DNA from: Lysinibacillus antri
GTDB taxonomy: Bacteria; Bacillota; Bacilli; Bacillales_A; Planococcaceae
Direction of reading: 5' to 3'
Assembly (NCBI RefSeq): GCF_003977595.1
Contig: NZ_RYYR01000023.1
Span: 1-64,000 of the forward strand
Length of the DNA: 64,000 nucleotides
The notes under the pieces are model-generated. The model did not search any database. It saw only the letters and a program-made list of their open reading frames with translations, and was not told the DNA's origin. How positions within the stretch are numbered: position 1 is the stretch's first letter; each line of letters begins with the position of its first letter. Positions 29,280 to 40,400 of the stretch are shown piece by piece. The translations under genes and the position numbers were made by a program.

Positions 29280-32200
29280 TTGAGGAAGAGAAAATATTTT
29301 AGTATTTTACTAATAATAACAATTTTATTTAGTACTTTTAACTTGCCTATCTATGCAAATGCAGTAGTACCAATAAATTCATGTGAAAGTACGAATGCAT
29401 TTGAAGGTGCTACAAAAGTGGCGGTAGATATTAGTAATAATGTCTATGTTTTTAATAAAGGTAACAAAACGATAAAAAAAATGGATGCATCAGGAGTTAT
29501 TGATACGTTAGTTGACGAACTTCAAGTAGATAATATGGGTGCATTTGTGGCAGATACACAAGGTAACATTTATTATACGAAATTATATAATAATGGCGGT
29601 GCGAAATCAGATATTGTAAAGATTGATAACACTGGACAATCTACAACTTTGGCAACTATTAATATAAGTCAAAGGACATTAGGTGTTGATGCTAATGGGA
29701 ATGTTTACTATTCATCTTTTTATATGGATAATCCAAACCTCCATAAAATAGATGCGAATGGTAATCATTCACTCGTATCAGGATATACACAACCTACGAC
29801 TGGTGTAGTTAGTGATGTTCAAGGTAATGTTTATTTACTGTCAAATGGGAAATATACGAAAATTTATAAAGACGGACAAACATCTACTGTTACTGCTCAA
29901 TTAAGTTATGATTCAAGCAATGGATTAGCGATTGATTCATCCAGTTTTCTTTATACCCCGGGAGATAGTGATAATACTTCTGACGGCGTAAAAAGGGTAA
30001 AGAACGGGGCAGGAGAACAGTTATTTTCAGAATTTCTTAAAGATACAAGCTCTGTTTCAATTGATAATGACGATAATTTTTATATAGTTGCTCAATATAC
30101 AGAAGACACTAGTGATTTTCCTGTTGTAGTTCAAGTGACACCAACTGAAACTACAGTTCTTGGTGTAAAACCTCCTCAAGATCAAGCACCGGTATTAATT
30201 ACTGGATTGGAAAACAACAAAACTTTTAATGTGAATGATCAAGTTCAATTTTCTGTTCAAGCACAATCATGTAGTAATAACTTTACATATCAATGGTTTA
30301 AAGGTGATGTAGCAATTCCAGATGCGATTGAATCTACATATACAATTGAAGCAGCGCAAGAATTAGATACCGGAGAGTATAAGGTTGTCATTTCAAATAA
30401 AGCTGGTCAAGTAACAAGTAGTGCAAATCTAACTGTAACACCTCAAACGACTAGTGGAAACAATCAACCATCCACAGACCCAGGACCTACTATTAGTTTA
30501 GAACCCTTTGAAATTATTAATGCAAACAAGCCATGGGGTACTACAATAGTTGGTACGGATTTGTATTTTGTTGAAATGAGAACGAGAAATTTAGTCAAAG
30601 TTTCTCTGGTGGATAATACTAAAAAGATAATCAAAACAGGCATTTCTAGTGACCGTTTTTTAACAGGTATTGCCATAGATAATGACGATGTATATATTTC
30701 TACTGATACAACTTTATATAAAGGACAACTTTCAGAATTAGAAAACGGAGATACAAGTTTGTTAGTAGCAATTAAAAAACTGAAAACTCCTGGAAATGAC
30801 TTTATTGAAATTGATGGGATGACAATAAATAACCAGCAAAAAGTTCTATATTTCACTACCCTAAATACTAACGGAAAAATCTATCAAATCCCATTAAATG
30901 AATTAGAATCAGATGCTTCAGAGATTGTAGGGGAACCATGGTTTGTTAATTCGGTTTCACCAGATTATTACAAAGGGCTTACGTATTACAAGGGTAATGT
31001 ATACGGGGTTGGTATGAGATACCATGGTGCAAACCATTATTTCTATAAACTTACAATTAATGATGATGGAACTGCAGGTAGTACGGTCGACCTTGGAAAT
31101 ATTCCGTCACCTTCTACTCAAATTTTCCTTGCTGGAGCCCCTGCCATTACTGAAGAAGGCAAAGTTTATATATCTAATATGTTGTCACTGGAGTTAACAA
31201 CACCACCTGCACCACCAGTAACAGCAGATGATGATGCGAATGTCATAATCGGCGCAGATGATACAATGGAGTATTCTGTAGACAATGGTACTAATTGGAT
31301 TCCTTATAACGAAACACCTATACCAACGTTTGAAGGAAATCAAACTGTATTAGTACGTGTACAAGCAGTATATGAAGTAAGTCATGCTAGTCTAGCAACA
31401 CCATTGACGTTTACTTCGAATAATAATGGTGGCAGCAACAATCAACCACCAATGGAGTTAGGACCCTATGAGGTAATAAAAGCAAACGAACCACTAGGAA
31501 TAACAATAGATGGTTCAAATTTATATTTTATAGAAATGGCAACAAGTAATATAATTAAAGTTTCGCTTTCTGACAATTCTAGAAAAACTATACAAACGGG
31601 TATTGATCCAACTTTAATTCGTTTAACAGGTATTGCGATTAAAGGTGATGACGTATATCTATCAACTTTTAGAACTATTTATAAAGGAAAACTTTCAGAA
31701 TTAGAAAACGGAGATAGCAGTTCATTAGAGGTAGTAAAGACTTTTAATGATTCAGAAATTCTAGATATAACGATTGATAGTCAAAATGAAATGTTTTATT
31801 TTACTGATCAACATAGAGGAAAGATATATCGAGTTCCATTAGATCAATTAGATGAAATTGATTCAAGCATTTTAGAAAATCCATGGTTTGATATTAATCC
31901 TAATTCCCCTAAGAGATATTTAAGAGGAATCTCTTATTATAAAGGCAGTATTTATGGTGTAAGTTGGAATTATGATGGGGGAGTTTATTTTTATCAAGTA
32001 CCAATACTAGCTGACGGAAAAGCAGGCAATGTAGTAAATATTAAAGATTTACCAAAAAGCTATGAAGGTTCGAATTCGTATCTCGCTGGTGGTCCTGCAA
32101 TTGATGAAAATGGAAAAGTGTATATTACAGATATGAGATCCACTTTTGCAATGACCACACCACCTGCACCACCAGTAACGGCAGATGATATGAATAATGT

Positions 32201-33896
32201 TATTTTAGATGCAGATACAACAATGGAGTATTCAGTTGATAACAAATCAACATGGACATCCTATTCCGACATAATCGTACCGAAATTCCCAGGAGATAAA
32301 GTGGTATTTGTGCGTTATAAAGAAGTGGCTGGTGTAAGTTATGCAAGTCCATCAACGACATTAACTTTTACTCCAAATCCAGTGCCAACGCCGAATCCGT
32401 TACCAGGAACGACACCGAATCCGATACCAACGCCAACACCAGATTCAACTCCGGACCCTGCGCCATCGCCAAGTCCATCACCGACAACTGGAAATGGCAG
32501 TAGCACAGAAATTATCACAGTAGACGTAGATGGTGAAAATGGTGAACTATTAAATAAAACACCTATCCAACGTACAACAGAAACTAACGGTAGTGTAAAA
32601 GATTTTGTGACAATGCCTGATGCTATTGCAAAAGAGACAGTACTAAAAGCGAAAGAATCAAAAAATGATACTGCACGTATTATGATTCCAGATGCAAAAG
32701 ACATCGTATCCGAGACAAAGGTTGAGGTGCCAAAGTCAGCACTGTCAGAGTTAAAAAGTGGAAATTTAAATCTTGAAATTTACACGGATAATGTGACAAT
32801 TTCGATTCCTAAATTATCCTTAGTAGATTATACAGATGACCTATATTTCCGACTTGTTCCAATTAAAAAGGAAGAAGAGCGCCAGCAAGTAGAAGAACGT
32901 GCAAAGAAAGAGGAAGTTGTGAAAGCAGCACTTGGTGATGGTTCAATTGAAGTAGTGGGCCGTCCAATGACAATTGAAACGAACCTGGCAAGTAGAAAAG
33001 TGGACCTAATCCTTCCGTTACAGGGTGTCACATTACCAGAAGATCCGAAAGAACGTGAAGATTATTTAAATAACCTAGGTATCTTTATTGAACATAGTGA
33101 TGGGGATCGAGTTTTAGTAAGACCTGTCCCAGTTGAATATAAAGAAGGCGTACAAGGGTTGAAATTTACAATTGAGAAATTTAGTACGTTTACGATTGTG
33201 AAGATGGATAATTTAGACGAGTACTTTAATGGTTTGGATAAGGATGGTTCGAAAAAGCATACACCCTATATTTACGGTTTTGAAGATGGAACTTTCCGAA
33301 CGGACGCATTTATCACACGTTCTCAAATGGCGGCTATGTTAGCTCGTAATCTTGAAGATATTGAAGCAAACAACTTACAATTCTTCAAAGATGTAAGCCA
33401 AAAGAATTGGGCATACAATGACATACTTGAAACAACGAATGCTGGAATTATGTTCGGAGTAGGTTCTGAACAATTTGATCCAAAAGGGTTTGTCACAAGA
33501 GCGCAAATGGCTTCCATTGCTTATCGTTGGATGCAGCAAGAATGTGCAAAAGACACGAACGCATATGAAAACTGTTCTACATTAAATGGTTTTGGTCCGG
33601 CAAATTATAAAGATGTATCAAACAATCATTGGGCAAAAGAAGCAATTGATTTCTTAAAAACTACGGATATTATGATTGGATACAATGATCAAACGTTTAA
33701 ACCAAATCAAAAATTAACAAGAGCAGAAGCGGTGAAGGTGCTAAATCGCTTATTTAAACGTGGTCCATTAACAGGAGTGGAGACACCAACTTTCAAAGAT
33801 GTTTCATCATCGTATTGGGCTTTTAAAGAAATTGAAGAAGCAGCAAGAGAACACACATTCACAATGAATCAGAATGGTCATGAAGTTTTAAAATAA
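29280..33896 (+). CDS. SLH surface protein with propeller-like repeats and Ig domain (1538 aa)
   Basis: The start is TTG 29280, nine bases after GGAAGGAG. It opens a clean signal peptide (RKRKYFSILLIITILFS, cleavage after ANA). An upstream ATG at 29202 would add 26 residues ahead of the signal and is disfavoured. Residues about 33-300 form an NHL/SMP-30-like propeller. An Ig domain is at 300-385. Two tandem ~310-residue copies (about 403-717 and 723-1030) each have a propeller-like part and a TMEYSVDN module. A Pro-rich linker (1031-1070) and a pre-anchor domain (about 1072-1310, ending FSTFTIVKM) precede three SLH domains plus a partial fourth. The last 1423 bp are near-identical to the end of the gene at 34246. 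It is probably controlled by the GTTCAG promoter. Confidence 0.85.
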   Translation: MRKRKYFSILLIITILFSTFNLPIYANAVVPINSCESTNAFEGATKVAVDISNNVYVFNKGNKTIKKMDASGVIDTLVDELQVDNMGAFVADTQGNIYYTKLYNNGGAKSDIVKIDNTGQSTTLATINISQRTLGVDANGNVYYSSFYMDNPNLHKIDANGNHSLVSGYTQPTTGVVSDVQGNVYLLSNGKYTKIYKDGQTSTVTAQLSYDSSNGLAIDSSSFLYTPGDSDNTSDGVKRVKNGAGEQLFSEFLKDTSSVSIDNDDNFYIVAQYTEDTSDFPVVVQVTPTETTVLGVKPPQDQAPVLITGLENNKTFNVNDQVQFSVQAQSCSNNFTYQWFKGDVAIPDAIESTYTIEAAQELDTGEYKVVISNKAGQVTSSANLTVTPQTTSGNNQPSTDPGPTISLEPFEIINANKPWGTTIVGTDLYFVEMRTRNLVKVSLVDNTKKIIKTGISSDRFLTGIAIDNDDVYISTDTTLYKGQLSELENGDTSLLVAIKKLKTPGNDFIEIDGMTINNQQKVLYFTTLNTNGKIYQIPLNELESDASEIVGEPWFVNSVSPDYYKGLTYYKGNVYGVGMRYHGANHYFYKLTINDDGTAGSTVDLGNIPSPSTQIFLAGAPAITEEGKVYISNMLSLELTTPPAPPVTADDDANVIIGADDTMEYSVDNGTNWIPYNETPIPTFEGNQTVLVRVQAVYEVSHASLATPLTFTSNNNGGSNNQPPMELGPYEVIKANEPLGITIDGSNLYFIEMATSNIIKVSLSDNSRKTIQTGIDPTLIRLTGIAIKGDDVYLSTFRTIYKGKLSELENGDSSSLEVVKTFNDSEILDITIDSQNEMFYFTDQHRGKIYRVPLDQLDEIDSSILENPWFDINPNSPKRYLRGISYYKGSIYGVSWNYDGGVYFYQVPILADGKAGNVVNIKDLPKSYEGSNSYLAGGPAIDENGKVYITDMRSTFAMTTPPAPPVTADDMNNVILDADTTMEYSVDNKSTWTSYSDIIVPKFPGDKVVFVRYKEVAGVSYASPSTTLTFTPNPVPTPNPLPGTTPNPIPTPTPDSTPDPAPSPSPSPTTGNGSSTEIITVDVDGENGELLNKTPIQRTTETNGSVKDFVTMPDAIAKETVLKAKESKNDTARIMIPDAKDIVSETKVEVPKSALSELKSGNLNLEIYTDNVTISIPKLSLVDYTDDLYFRLVPIKKEEERQQVEERAKKEEVVKAALGDGSIEVVGRPMTIETNLASRKVDLILPLQGVTLPEDPKEREDYLNNLGIFIEHSDGDRVLVRPVPVEYKEGVQGLKFTIEKFSTFTIVKMDNLDEYFNGLDKDGSKKHTPYIYGFEDGTFRTDAFITRSQMAAMLARNLEDIEANNLQFFKDVSQKNWAYNDILETTNAGIMFGVGSEQFDPKGFVTRAQMASIAYRWMQQECAKDTNAYENCSTLNGFGPANYKDVSNNHWAKEAIDFLKTTDIMIGYNDQTFKPNQKLTRAEAVKVLNRLFKRGPLTGVETPTFKDVSSSYWAFKEIEEAAREHTFTMNQNGHEVLK
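32474..33896 (+). repeat. 1423-bp duplicated 3' module, copy A
   Basis: This aligns with 35784-37206 end to end at the same length. The first ~340 bp differ by only a few bases. A short divergent patch around 32803-32850 is followed by high identity again. It encodes the pre-anchor domain and all SLH domains. Confidence 0.9.
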
Positions 33897-33945
33897 CGTG
33901 CCAGGCAACCCCTACAAAAGATTTGTAGAAATTTGATGTAAGAAA

Positions 33946-33982
33946 AACAAAACCTAGCGAATAAAAGCTAGGTTTTGTTTTT
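33946..33982 (+). terminator. Rho-independent terminator
   Basis: AAAACCTAGC (33949-33958) and GCTAGGTTTT (33967-33976) pair perfectly around an 8-base loop, followed by GTTTTT. Confidence 0.88.
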
Positions 33983-34058
33983 GGTGAAGATGCGTTAGAT
34001 ACGTCTTCAATTTATACATTTCTATCCATGTATTGATGTCTGATGTATAGATAGAAAT

Positions 34059-34091
34059 GTTCAGAAATTGTTCAGTGGCATTATCTATAAT
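34059..34091 (+). promoter_or_regulatory. Putative SARP-type operator/promoter of the SLH gene at 34246
   Basis: GTTCAG (34059-34064), AAATT, GTTCAG (34070-34075), ten bases, then TATAAT (34086-34091). Spacing is identical to that at 29096-29128. Even the 5-base spacer is the same, although the surrounding leaders are not similar. About 155 bases separate it from the start codon. Confidence 0.65.
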
Positions 34092-34245
34092 AGATTAGGT
34101 GTTCAAATGTATTAACTATTTCAATTTGTTAAGTTATTTTACAACACAGAATATACAAATTACTAAAGGTAGTAGAAATATAAAGTATTTAAAATTAATC
34201 ATTGAAACTACAGTAAATTTGAAATAAACATATATGGAGGTCAAA

Positions 34246-37206
34246 ATGAATAGAAAAAAGTGGATTATTATATCAATAGTTTTTTTGCTGATTGTTCAGC
34301 CGTTTTATACAGTAATTGGTTCAAGTCATGAAGCTTTTGCCGAAGGAGATGGAACTCAAGAAAACCCTTATCAAATCCCAATAACAACACAGCTTAATGA
34401 GGTAGAAAATCAACCAAATAGCACGGAAATTGCGAATGACTCAGTTACTAATAATCCTCCAAGTGAAGGCTCATGTGTTTCAGGGGGCGGGGATGGGTTA
34501 ACAATCGACAATCCTATTATTATTTGTACACCTGAGGATTTAGATAAAATAAGAGAAGGCCTAAATAAGAATTATAAACTTGGCCAAGATATCGACCTAG
34601 AAAGTTTCTTAAGTGAAGGTGGTCCGGGGTATAACAATGGTAAAGGTTGGATCCCTATTGGTAATCCTGAAAGTAGTTCAACATACTTTACAGGAACTTT
34701 TGATGGGAACAACTATGAAATCAAAAATTTAAAAATCAATCGCCCAGATGAAGATTATATTGGTTTATTTGGGTTTGTATATGACTATAATTGGCAATAT
34801 CAATTTGATGAATCACGTGATTTTGATTACAAAACCCAAAAAGTTATGCTAAAAAATATTAAATTAAGAAATGTAGATATAAATGGTAATAGAGAGGTCG
34901 GAGGGTTAGCTGGTTTTATCTCTTTAGGAAGTACTCATTATGCTTCAGTAACCGGTGTGATAAAAGGTATCTATAATACTGGTGGTTTGCTAGGTAGAAA
35001 TGGATATAGTTTACTGACTCGCTCGTGGAGTAGTGCCGATGTAATTGGTAAAGAGTGTACGATTTCAGATGATCACTTTTTTGACCAGTGTGGTAATACA
35101 GGTGGGCTTACTGGGATAAATGATGGGCGTATCACGGAATCATTTAGTGATGCAAACGTAAAAGGAATATCCCGAGTTGGTGGGTTTGCTGGAAGTAGTA
35201 TAAATCGACCTATTATGAACTCTTATGCTACAGGAAAAGTGGAGACATTATTTGGAAATGGTTCTATTGGTGGATTTGCTGGCAAAATAGGTAGTGGAAC
35301 TAAAATTATAAACAGTTATTCTATTGCTGAAGTCAAAATACCTGCAAATGGAAATATAGAAGTTGCAGGTGGCTTGTTAGGAGGAGCGTTTGAAGAGGTC
35401 TTGTCTTCCCGTTTTATTATTTCTTCTTATTGGGATGTTACTAACTCTAAAATAGAGGCTGGAGAAAGGTATTATGGAACACCCATTACTCCAACAACTG
35501 ATATCAGTAAAAGTACGTTTGAAAATTGGGATTTTGATAACGTTTGGTATTTACAATGTGATCAAAATGGAGTTTATCCAGTTTTAAGATGGACTATGTC
35601 AGAAATACCTGCAGAACAGTCATGTTCAGGCAATGGAACGACGCCACCCCCTCCAACACCAGGGGGAAATAATGATGGAGAGGATACGCCAACGCCGGTT
35701 CCGGCACCAACACCAGATTCTGGGCCGACACCAGTTCCGGCACCCGCACCAACACCGGTCCCAGAATCAACACCAGATTCTAATCCATCACCGACAACTG
35801 GAAATGGCAGTAGCACAGAAATTATCACAGTAGACGTAGATGGTGAAAATGGTGAACTATTAAATAAAACACCTATCCAACGTACAACAGAAACTAACGG
35901 TAGTGTAAAAGATTTTGTGACAATGCCTGATACTATTGCAAAAGAGACAGTACTAAAAGCGAAGGAATCAAAAAATGATACTGCACGTATTATGATTCCA
36001 GATGCAAAAGACATCGTATCCGAGACAAAGGTTGAGGTGCCAAAGTCAGCACTGTCAGAGTTAAAAAGTGGAAATTTAAATCTTGAAATTTACACGGATA
36101 ATGTGACAATTTCTATACCAAAAGCGTCATTAAGTGATTATACGGATGATTTATATTTCCGTCTTGTTCCAATTAAAAAGGAAGAAGAGCGCCAACAAGT
36201 GGAAGAGCGGGCAAAGAAAGAGGAAGTTGTGAAAGAAGCACTTGGCGATGGTTCAATCGAAGTAGTGGGCCGTCCAATGACAATTGAAACGAACCTGACA
36301 AGTAGAAAGGTAGACTTAATCCTTCCATTACAAGGTGTCGCATTACCAGAAGATCCGAAAGAACGTGAAGAGTATTTAAATAACCTAGGTATCTTTATTG
36401 AACATAGTGATGGGGATCGAGTTTTAGTAAGACCTGTCCCAGTTGAATATAAAGAAGGCGTACAAGGGTTGAAATTCACAATTGAGAAATTTAGTACGTT
36501 TACAATTGTGAAGATGGATAACTTAGACGAGTATTTTAATGGTTTGGATAAGGATGGTTCGAATACGCATAAACCATATATTTACGGTTTTGAAGATGGG
36601 ACTTTCCGAACGGACGCATTCATCACACGTTCACAAATGGCCGCTATGTTAGCTCGTAACTTAGTGGGGAACGAAACGAATAACTCATTATTATTCAAAG
36701 ATGTAAACCAAAAGAATTGGGCATACAATGACATACTTGAAACAACAAATGCAGGAATTATGTCTGGAGTAGGTTCTGAACAATTTGATCCAAAAGGGTT
36801 TGTCACGAGAGCACAAATGGCTTCCATTGCTTATCGTTGGATGCAACAAGAATGCGCAAAAGACAGTAGCGTATATAAAGATTGTTCTACATTAGAGGAT
36901 TTTGGTTCAGCAAACTATAAAGATATATCAAACAATCATTGGGCAAAAGAAGCAATTGATTTCTTAAAAACGACGGATATTATGATTGGGTACAACGATC
37001 AAACGTTTAAACCAAATCAAAAATTAACAAGAGCAGAAGCAGTGAAGGTATTGAATCGCTTATTTAAACGTGGTCCATTAACTGGAGTGGAGACACCAAG
37101 CTTCAAAGATGTTTCACCATCATATTGGGCTTTTGAAGAAATTGAAGAAGCAGCAAGAGAACACACATTCACAATGAATCAAAATGGTCATGAAGTTTTA
37201 AAATAA
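34246..37206 (+). CDS. SLH surface protein with GLUG-like repeats (986 aa)
   Basis: ATG 34246 is chosen because GGAGG (34236-34240) precedes it by five bases. An upstream ATG at 34234 overlaps that site. The signal peptide runs to about residue 33 (AFAEG). Residues about 120-410 carry GLUG-type repeats, with GTFDGNNYEIKNL followed by several GGLAG/GGFAG units; these are known from surface adhesins and form beta-helix-like structures. A Pro/Thr-rich linker spans about 460-515, then the pre-anchor domain (about 517-755) and three SLH domains plus a partial fourth to the end. The C-terminal half is nearly the same as in the 29280 protein. It is monocistronic, with its own GTTCAG promoter and terminator. 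A likely role is a surface adhesin or wall-layer component, possibly co-expressed with its neighbour. Confidence 0.87.
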   Translation: MNRKKWIIISIVFLLIVQPFYTVIGSSHEAFAEGDGTQENPYQIPITTQLNEVENQPNSTEIANDSVTNNPPSEGSCVSGGGDGLTIDNPIIICTPEDLDKIREGLNKNYKLGQDIDLESFLSEGGPGYNNGKGWIPIGNPESSSTYFTGTFDGNNYEIKNLKINRPDEDYIGLFGFVYDYNWQYQFDESRDFDYKTQKVMLKNIKLRNVDINGNREVGGLAGFISLGSTHYASVTGVIKGIYNTGGLLGRNGYSLLTRSWSSADVIGKECTISDDHFFDQCGNTGGLTGINDGRITESFSDANVKGISRVGGFAGSSINRPIMNSYATGKVETLFGNGSIGGFAGKIGSGTKIINSYSIAEVKIPANGNIEVAGGLLGGAFEEVLSSRFIISSYWDVTNSKIEAGERYYGTPITPTTDISKSTFENWDFDNVWYLQCDQNGVYPVLRWTMSEIPAEQSCSGNGTTPPPPTPGGNNDGEDTPTPVPAPTPDSGPTPVPAPAPTPVPESTPDSNPSPTTGNGSSTEIITVDVDGENGELLNKTPIQRTTETNGSVKDFVTMPDTIAKETVLKAKESKNDTARIMIPDAKDIVSETKVEVPKSALSELKSGNLNLEIYTDNVTISIPKASLSDYTDDLYFRLVPIKKEEERQQVEERAKKEEVVKEALGDGSIEVVGRPMTIETNLTSRKVDLILPLQGVALPEDPKEREEYLNNLGIFIEHSDGDRVLVRPVPVEYKEGVQGLKFTIEKFSTFTIVKMDNLDEYFNGLDKDGSNTHKPYIYGFEDGTFRTDAFITRSQMAAMLARNLVGNETNNSLLFKDVNQKNWAYNDILETTNAGIMSGVGSEQFDPKGFVTRAQMASIAYRWMQQECAKDSSVYKDCSTLEDFGSANYKDISNNHWAKEAIDFLKTTDIMIGYNDQTFKPNQKLTRAEAVKVLNRLFKRGPLTGVETPSFKDVSPSYWAFEEIEEAAREHTFTMNQNGHEVLK
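35784..37206 (+). repeat. 1423-bp duplicated 3' module, copy B
   Basis: Partner of 32474-33896. The divergent patch here is about 36113-36160, and another is near 36660-36690 between two SLH domains. The mosaic pattern suggests gene conversion. Confidence 0.9.
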
Positions 37207-37221
37207 TTGATTTATTACCAT

Positions 37222-37270
37222 CAACCCTCATAAAAGTGGAAATTTCTACTTTTGTGGGGGTTTATTATTT
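37222..37270 (+). terminator. Rho-independent terminator
   Basis: AACCCTCATAAAAGT pairs with ACTTTTGTGGGGGTT around a short loop, followed by TATTATTTT. Confidence 0.8.
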
Positions 37271-37343
37271 TAATCGAAGCTTTTCCAACAGAAGTCGCAC
37301 GTAAGCCCGTAAATCAACTTCTAAAATAAACCATTAAATATAT

Positions 37344-37373
37344 ATAGGACAAATCCTATTTCATTGCTATAAT
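37344..37373 (+). promoter_or_regulatory. Putative promoter with palindrome before the sensor kinase
   Basis: The perfect palindrome ATAGGA-CAAA-TCCTAT (37344-37359) overlaps a poor -35 (TAGGAC) positioned 17 bp before TATAAT (37368-37373). The start codon at 37414 is about 40 bp downstream. Repressor or autoregulator binding is possible. Confidence 0.45.
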
Positions 37374-37413
37374 ACTTTCATACTATTAAATGATAATAAA
37401 CTATGAGGTATTT

Positions 37414-40400
37414 ATGAAAAGGAAACTAATCGCATATATTTCTGTTCCTGTTTTAATTGCACTACTCCTAATTATGATTCTTTCTGCTCATGATCCTGCG
37501 AAACTACCAGCTGTACAAAATGGGATTTTAGATTTAACTGGGATTGACTTAGAGCAAGTAGGACCCATTGCACTCGATGGGGAATGGGAGTTTGTTTCGG
37601 GACAATTGGTGAATTCGGATTATTTTAATAACCAGGGAAGCTCTACTTTAGTGGGTGTCCCTTCGCTATGGACAAAGTATGCTGTAAATGGAGAAAGCGT
37701 TCCAAAATATAATAAGGCCACATATCGAATGGTGGTCAAACTACCAAAAGGTGAATCGATTTTAGGACTGAAGACTGGAAATATTAGAATGTCTAATAGT
37801 CTCTATGTTAATGGGGAGAAAGTTGGAGGAAGTGGTGCACCAGCCGAAACCACAACCTATTCTCAACGCAATACCCCATATACTGCATTATTTCAACCAG
37901 AAGACGATGAGCTAGAAATCATCGTACATGTGGCAAATTTTGATTATGCCTCAGGTGGTGGGATTGTTAGTTCGCTTTACCTTGGAGATGACGAAAGTAT
38001 TCTTAATATTCGAACTGCTGCCTTAGCCTATGACTGGGTGATGATTGCAGCCTTGTTTGCTGTGGGAATATACTTTTTTGGTTTTTATCTGCATTTTCCA
38101 AGAGAGCGCAGTTTATTATTCTTAGCTCTTTTTTGTTTTTCAATGGCTCTTTACACGTCAACGCATGGTGAAAAAGTGTTAGATATAATACTTCCAGGGA
38201 TACCCTACGAATTGTTTTCCAAAATTCAAGGAACTTCCAATTTAATTGCGCTTTTTTTAGTTGCCTATTTTCATAGCACGTTAAAGGAGTACTCGAATAA
38301 AAGCATCGTGAAAATTCTTATAGTGATCGGCGTACTTTTATCTTGCTCTGTGCTACTACCTTTAAAAATCAGCTCGCATCTTCAAAATGTGTATTCAATT
38401 TATTTATTTGTTGCGATTTTGTATATTTTCTATATTCAAATCAAAGCCATTCGTAATAAAACAGTCGGTGGGATGTATTTATTATTAGGATCACTCACAC
38501 TCATTATCTACTGTATCGTTGGGACGTTAAATGTGATTGGGAATACAAAAATTGATAGTTTGCCACCGATTTTCCCATTTATTTACCTGATGATGTTGTC
38601 TTTATTTATGGCTCATCGTTTTACTGATACATATCGTAAAAACGAGGAATTAACAGCGAAACTAATTGAAGTTGATCAATTCAAAGATGAATTTTTAACG
38701 AAAACCTCCCATGAATTCAAAACACCGCTTCATGGCATGATTGCAATATTACAAACGGTGGCAAAGGATTTAAATGGGAAGCAACAGGAAAAGATTCATT
38801 TTGTTATCAGTCAGGCAAAACGGTTGTCGAGCTTGGTGAATGACGTATTGGACCTTGCGCGGTTGAAGCGAAAAGAGCTCAAAATTGATTTAAAGCAAAT
38901 TGATCTATATTCAACCGTTTTTGTTGTGGTAGAGGCGTTTTCTTACATTTTAAATAAAGAGATTAAAATAATAAATAAAATAAAAAAAGATACGCCGTAT
39001 GTGGTTGCCGATGAAAATCGATTAAGGCAAATATTGTATAACTTAATTGATAACGCCATTAAATATACAACACAGGGCGAGATTGTTATTTCAGCGATTC
39101 AGGATGATGATAAATTAATTATATCTGTAAAAGATTCGGGAATCGGGATACCGTCTGAACAACTTCCAACGATATTCAATAATTACGAAAGAGGAAATCA
39201 TTTGGATGATGAGCAAGAAGGTATGGGTCTTGGTTTAAGTATAACGAAAGATTTAGTAGACCTCCAAGGTGGACAAATTTGGGTCGACTCGAAGCTTGGA
39301 GAAGGGACAACTTTTAGCTTTAGTTTGCCAATTGTAAAAGAAGTAGAATCGAATCATGTCGATTGCGATGATGAGCGAACACAAGTAGTTGAGAGTTTAT
39401 CGCTTCCATATGCAAATGGTAATCCAATGGGTAAAAAGATTATTATTGCCGACGATAATCATGCGAATTTGCGGGTCTTAATTGAAGCATTAGATACAAC
39501 AAAATACTTTATTATAGCTGTGGATAACGGAGCAGATGTTTTATCTTTATTAGGGAAAGAGCGAGACGTGGATTTACTCATCCTGGATATTATGATGCCC
39601 AAAATGAGTGGATATGAGGTTTGTCAAATTGTGAGGGAAACATATTCGCTTACTGAGTTGCCAATTTTAATGCTGACGGCAGCCATTTTACCAGAAGATA
39701 TGGTAACAGCCTTCCAAGCAGGCGCGAACGATTTTTTACACAAGCCTGTGGATCTACAAGAATTACACATAAGGGTCAACAATTTATTGTTAATTAAAGA
39801 ATCGGCTCGGGCAGCTACCAATATGGAAATTGCCTTTTTACAAGCACAAATTAAACCACACTTTATCTATAACGTATTAACTTCCATTATCTCTTTAAGT
39901 TATATTGATATAGAAAAATCAAGGGCGTTAATTTTACAGTTTGCCAAATTTTTAAGGGGAAGTTTTGATTTTACCAATACAAATAAGTTGATACCGATTC
40001 AAAATGAACTATCACTGGTACATTCCTATATTGAAATAGAAAAAGCAAGATTCCCTGAACGATTTACATTTGAACTTGATGTTAAGGATGAAGTGAGTTG
40101 TATGATCCCACCGCTAATCATTCAGCCACTTGTGGAAAATGCTATTCGCCATGGTTTGAGTGCGGAGGATGCTGGAGGGAAAATAATTTTAAGCATACAA
40201 CAAAAAGGGGAAAAGCTGATTATTACAGTTCGTGATAATGGGATAGGGATGAGTCAGGAAAAGATTGATAAAATTATGTCAGGGAAATTAAAAGATGGAC
40301 GAAATGGAGTCGGTTTATTAAATATTGTAAAGCGGATTAGACAGTTCCTTGGTGCATCTATTTCTATTGAAAGCACTGAGAAAGGTACTGAAGTAGAGAT

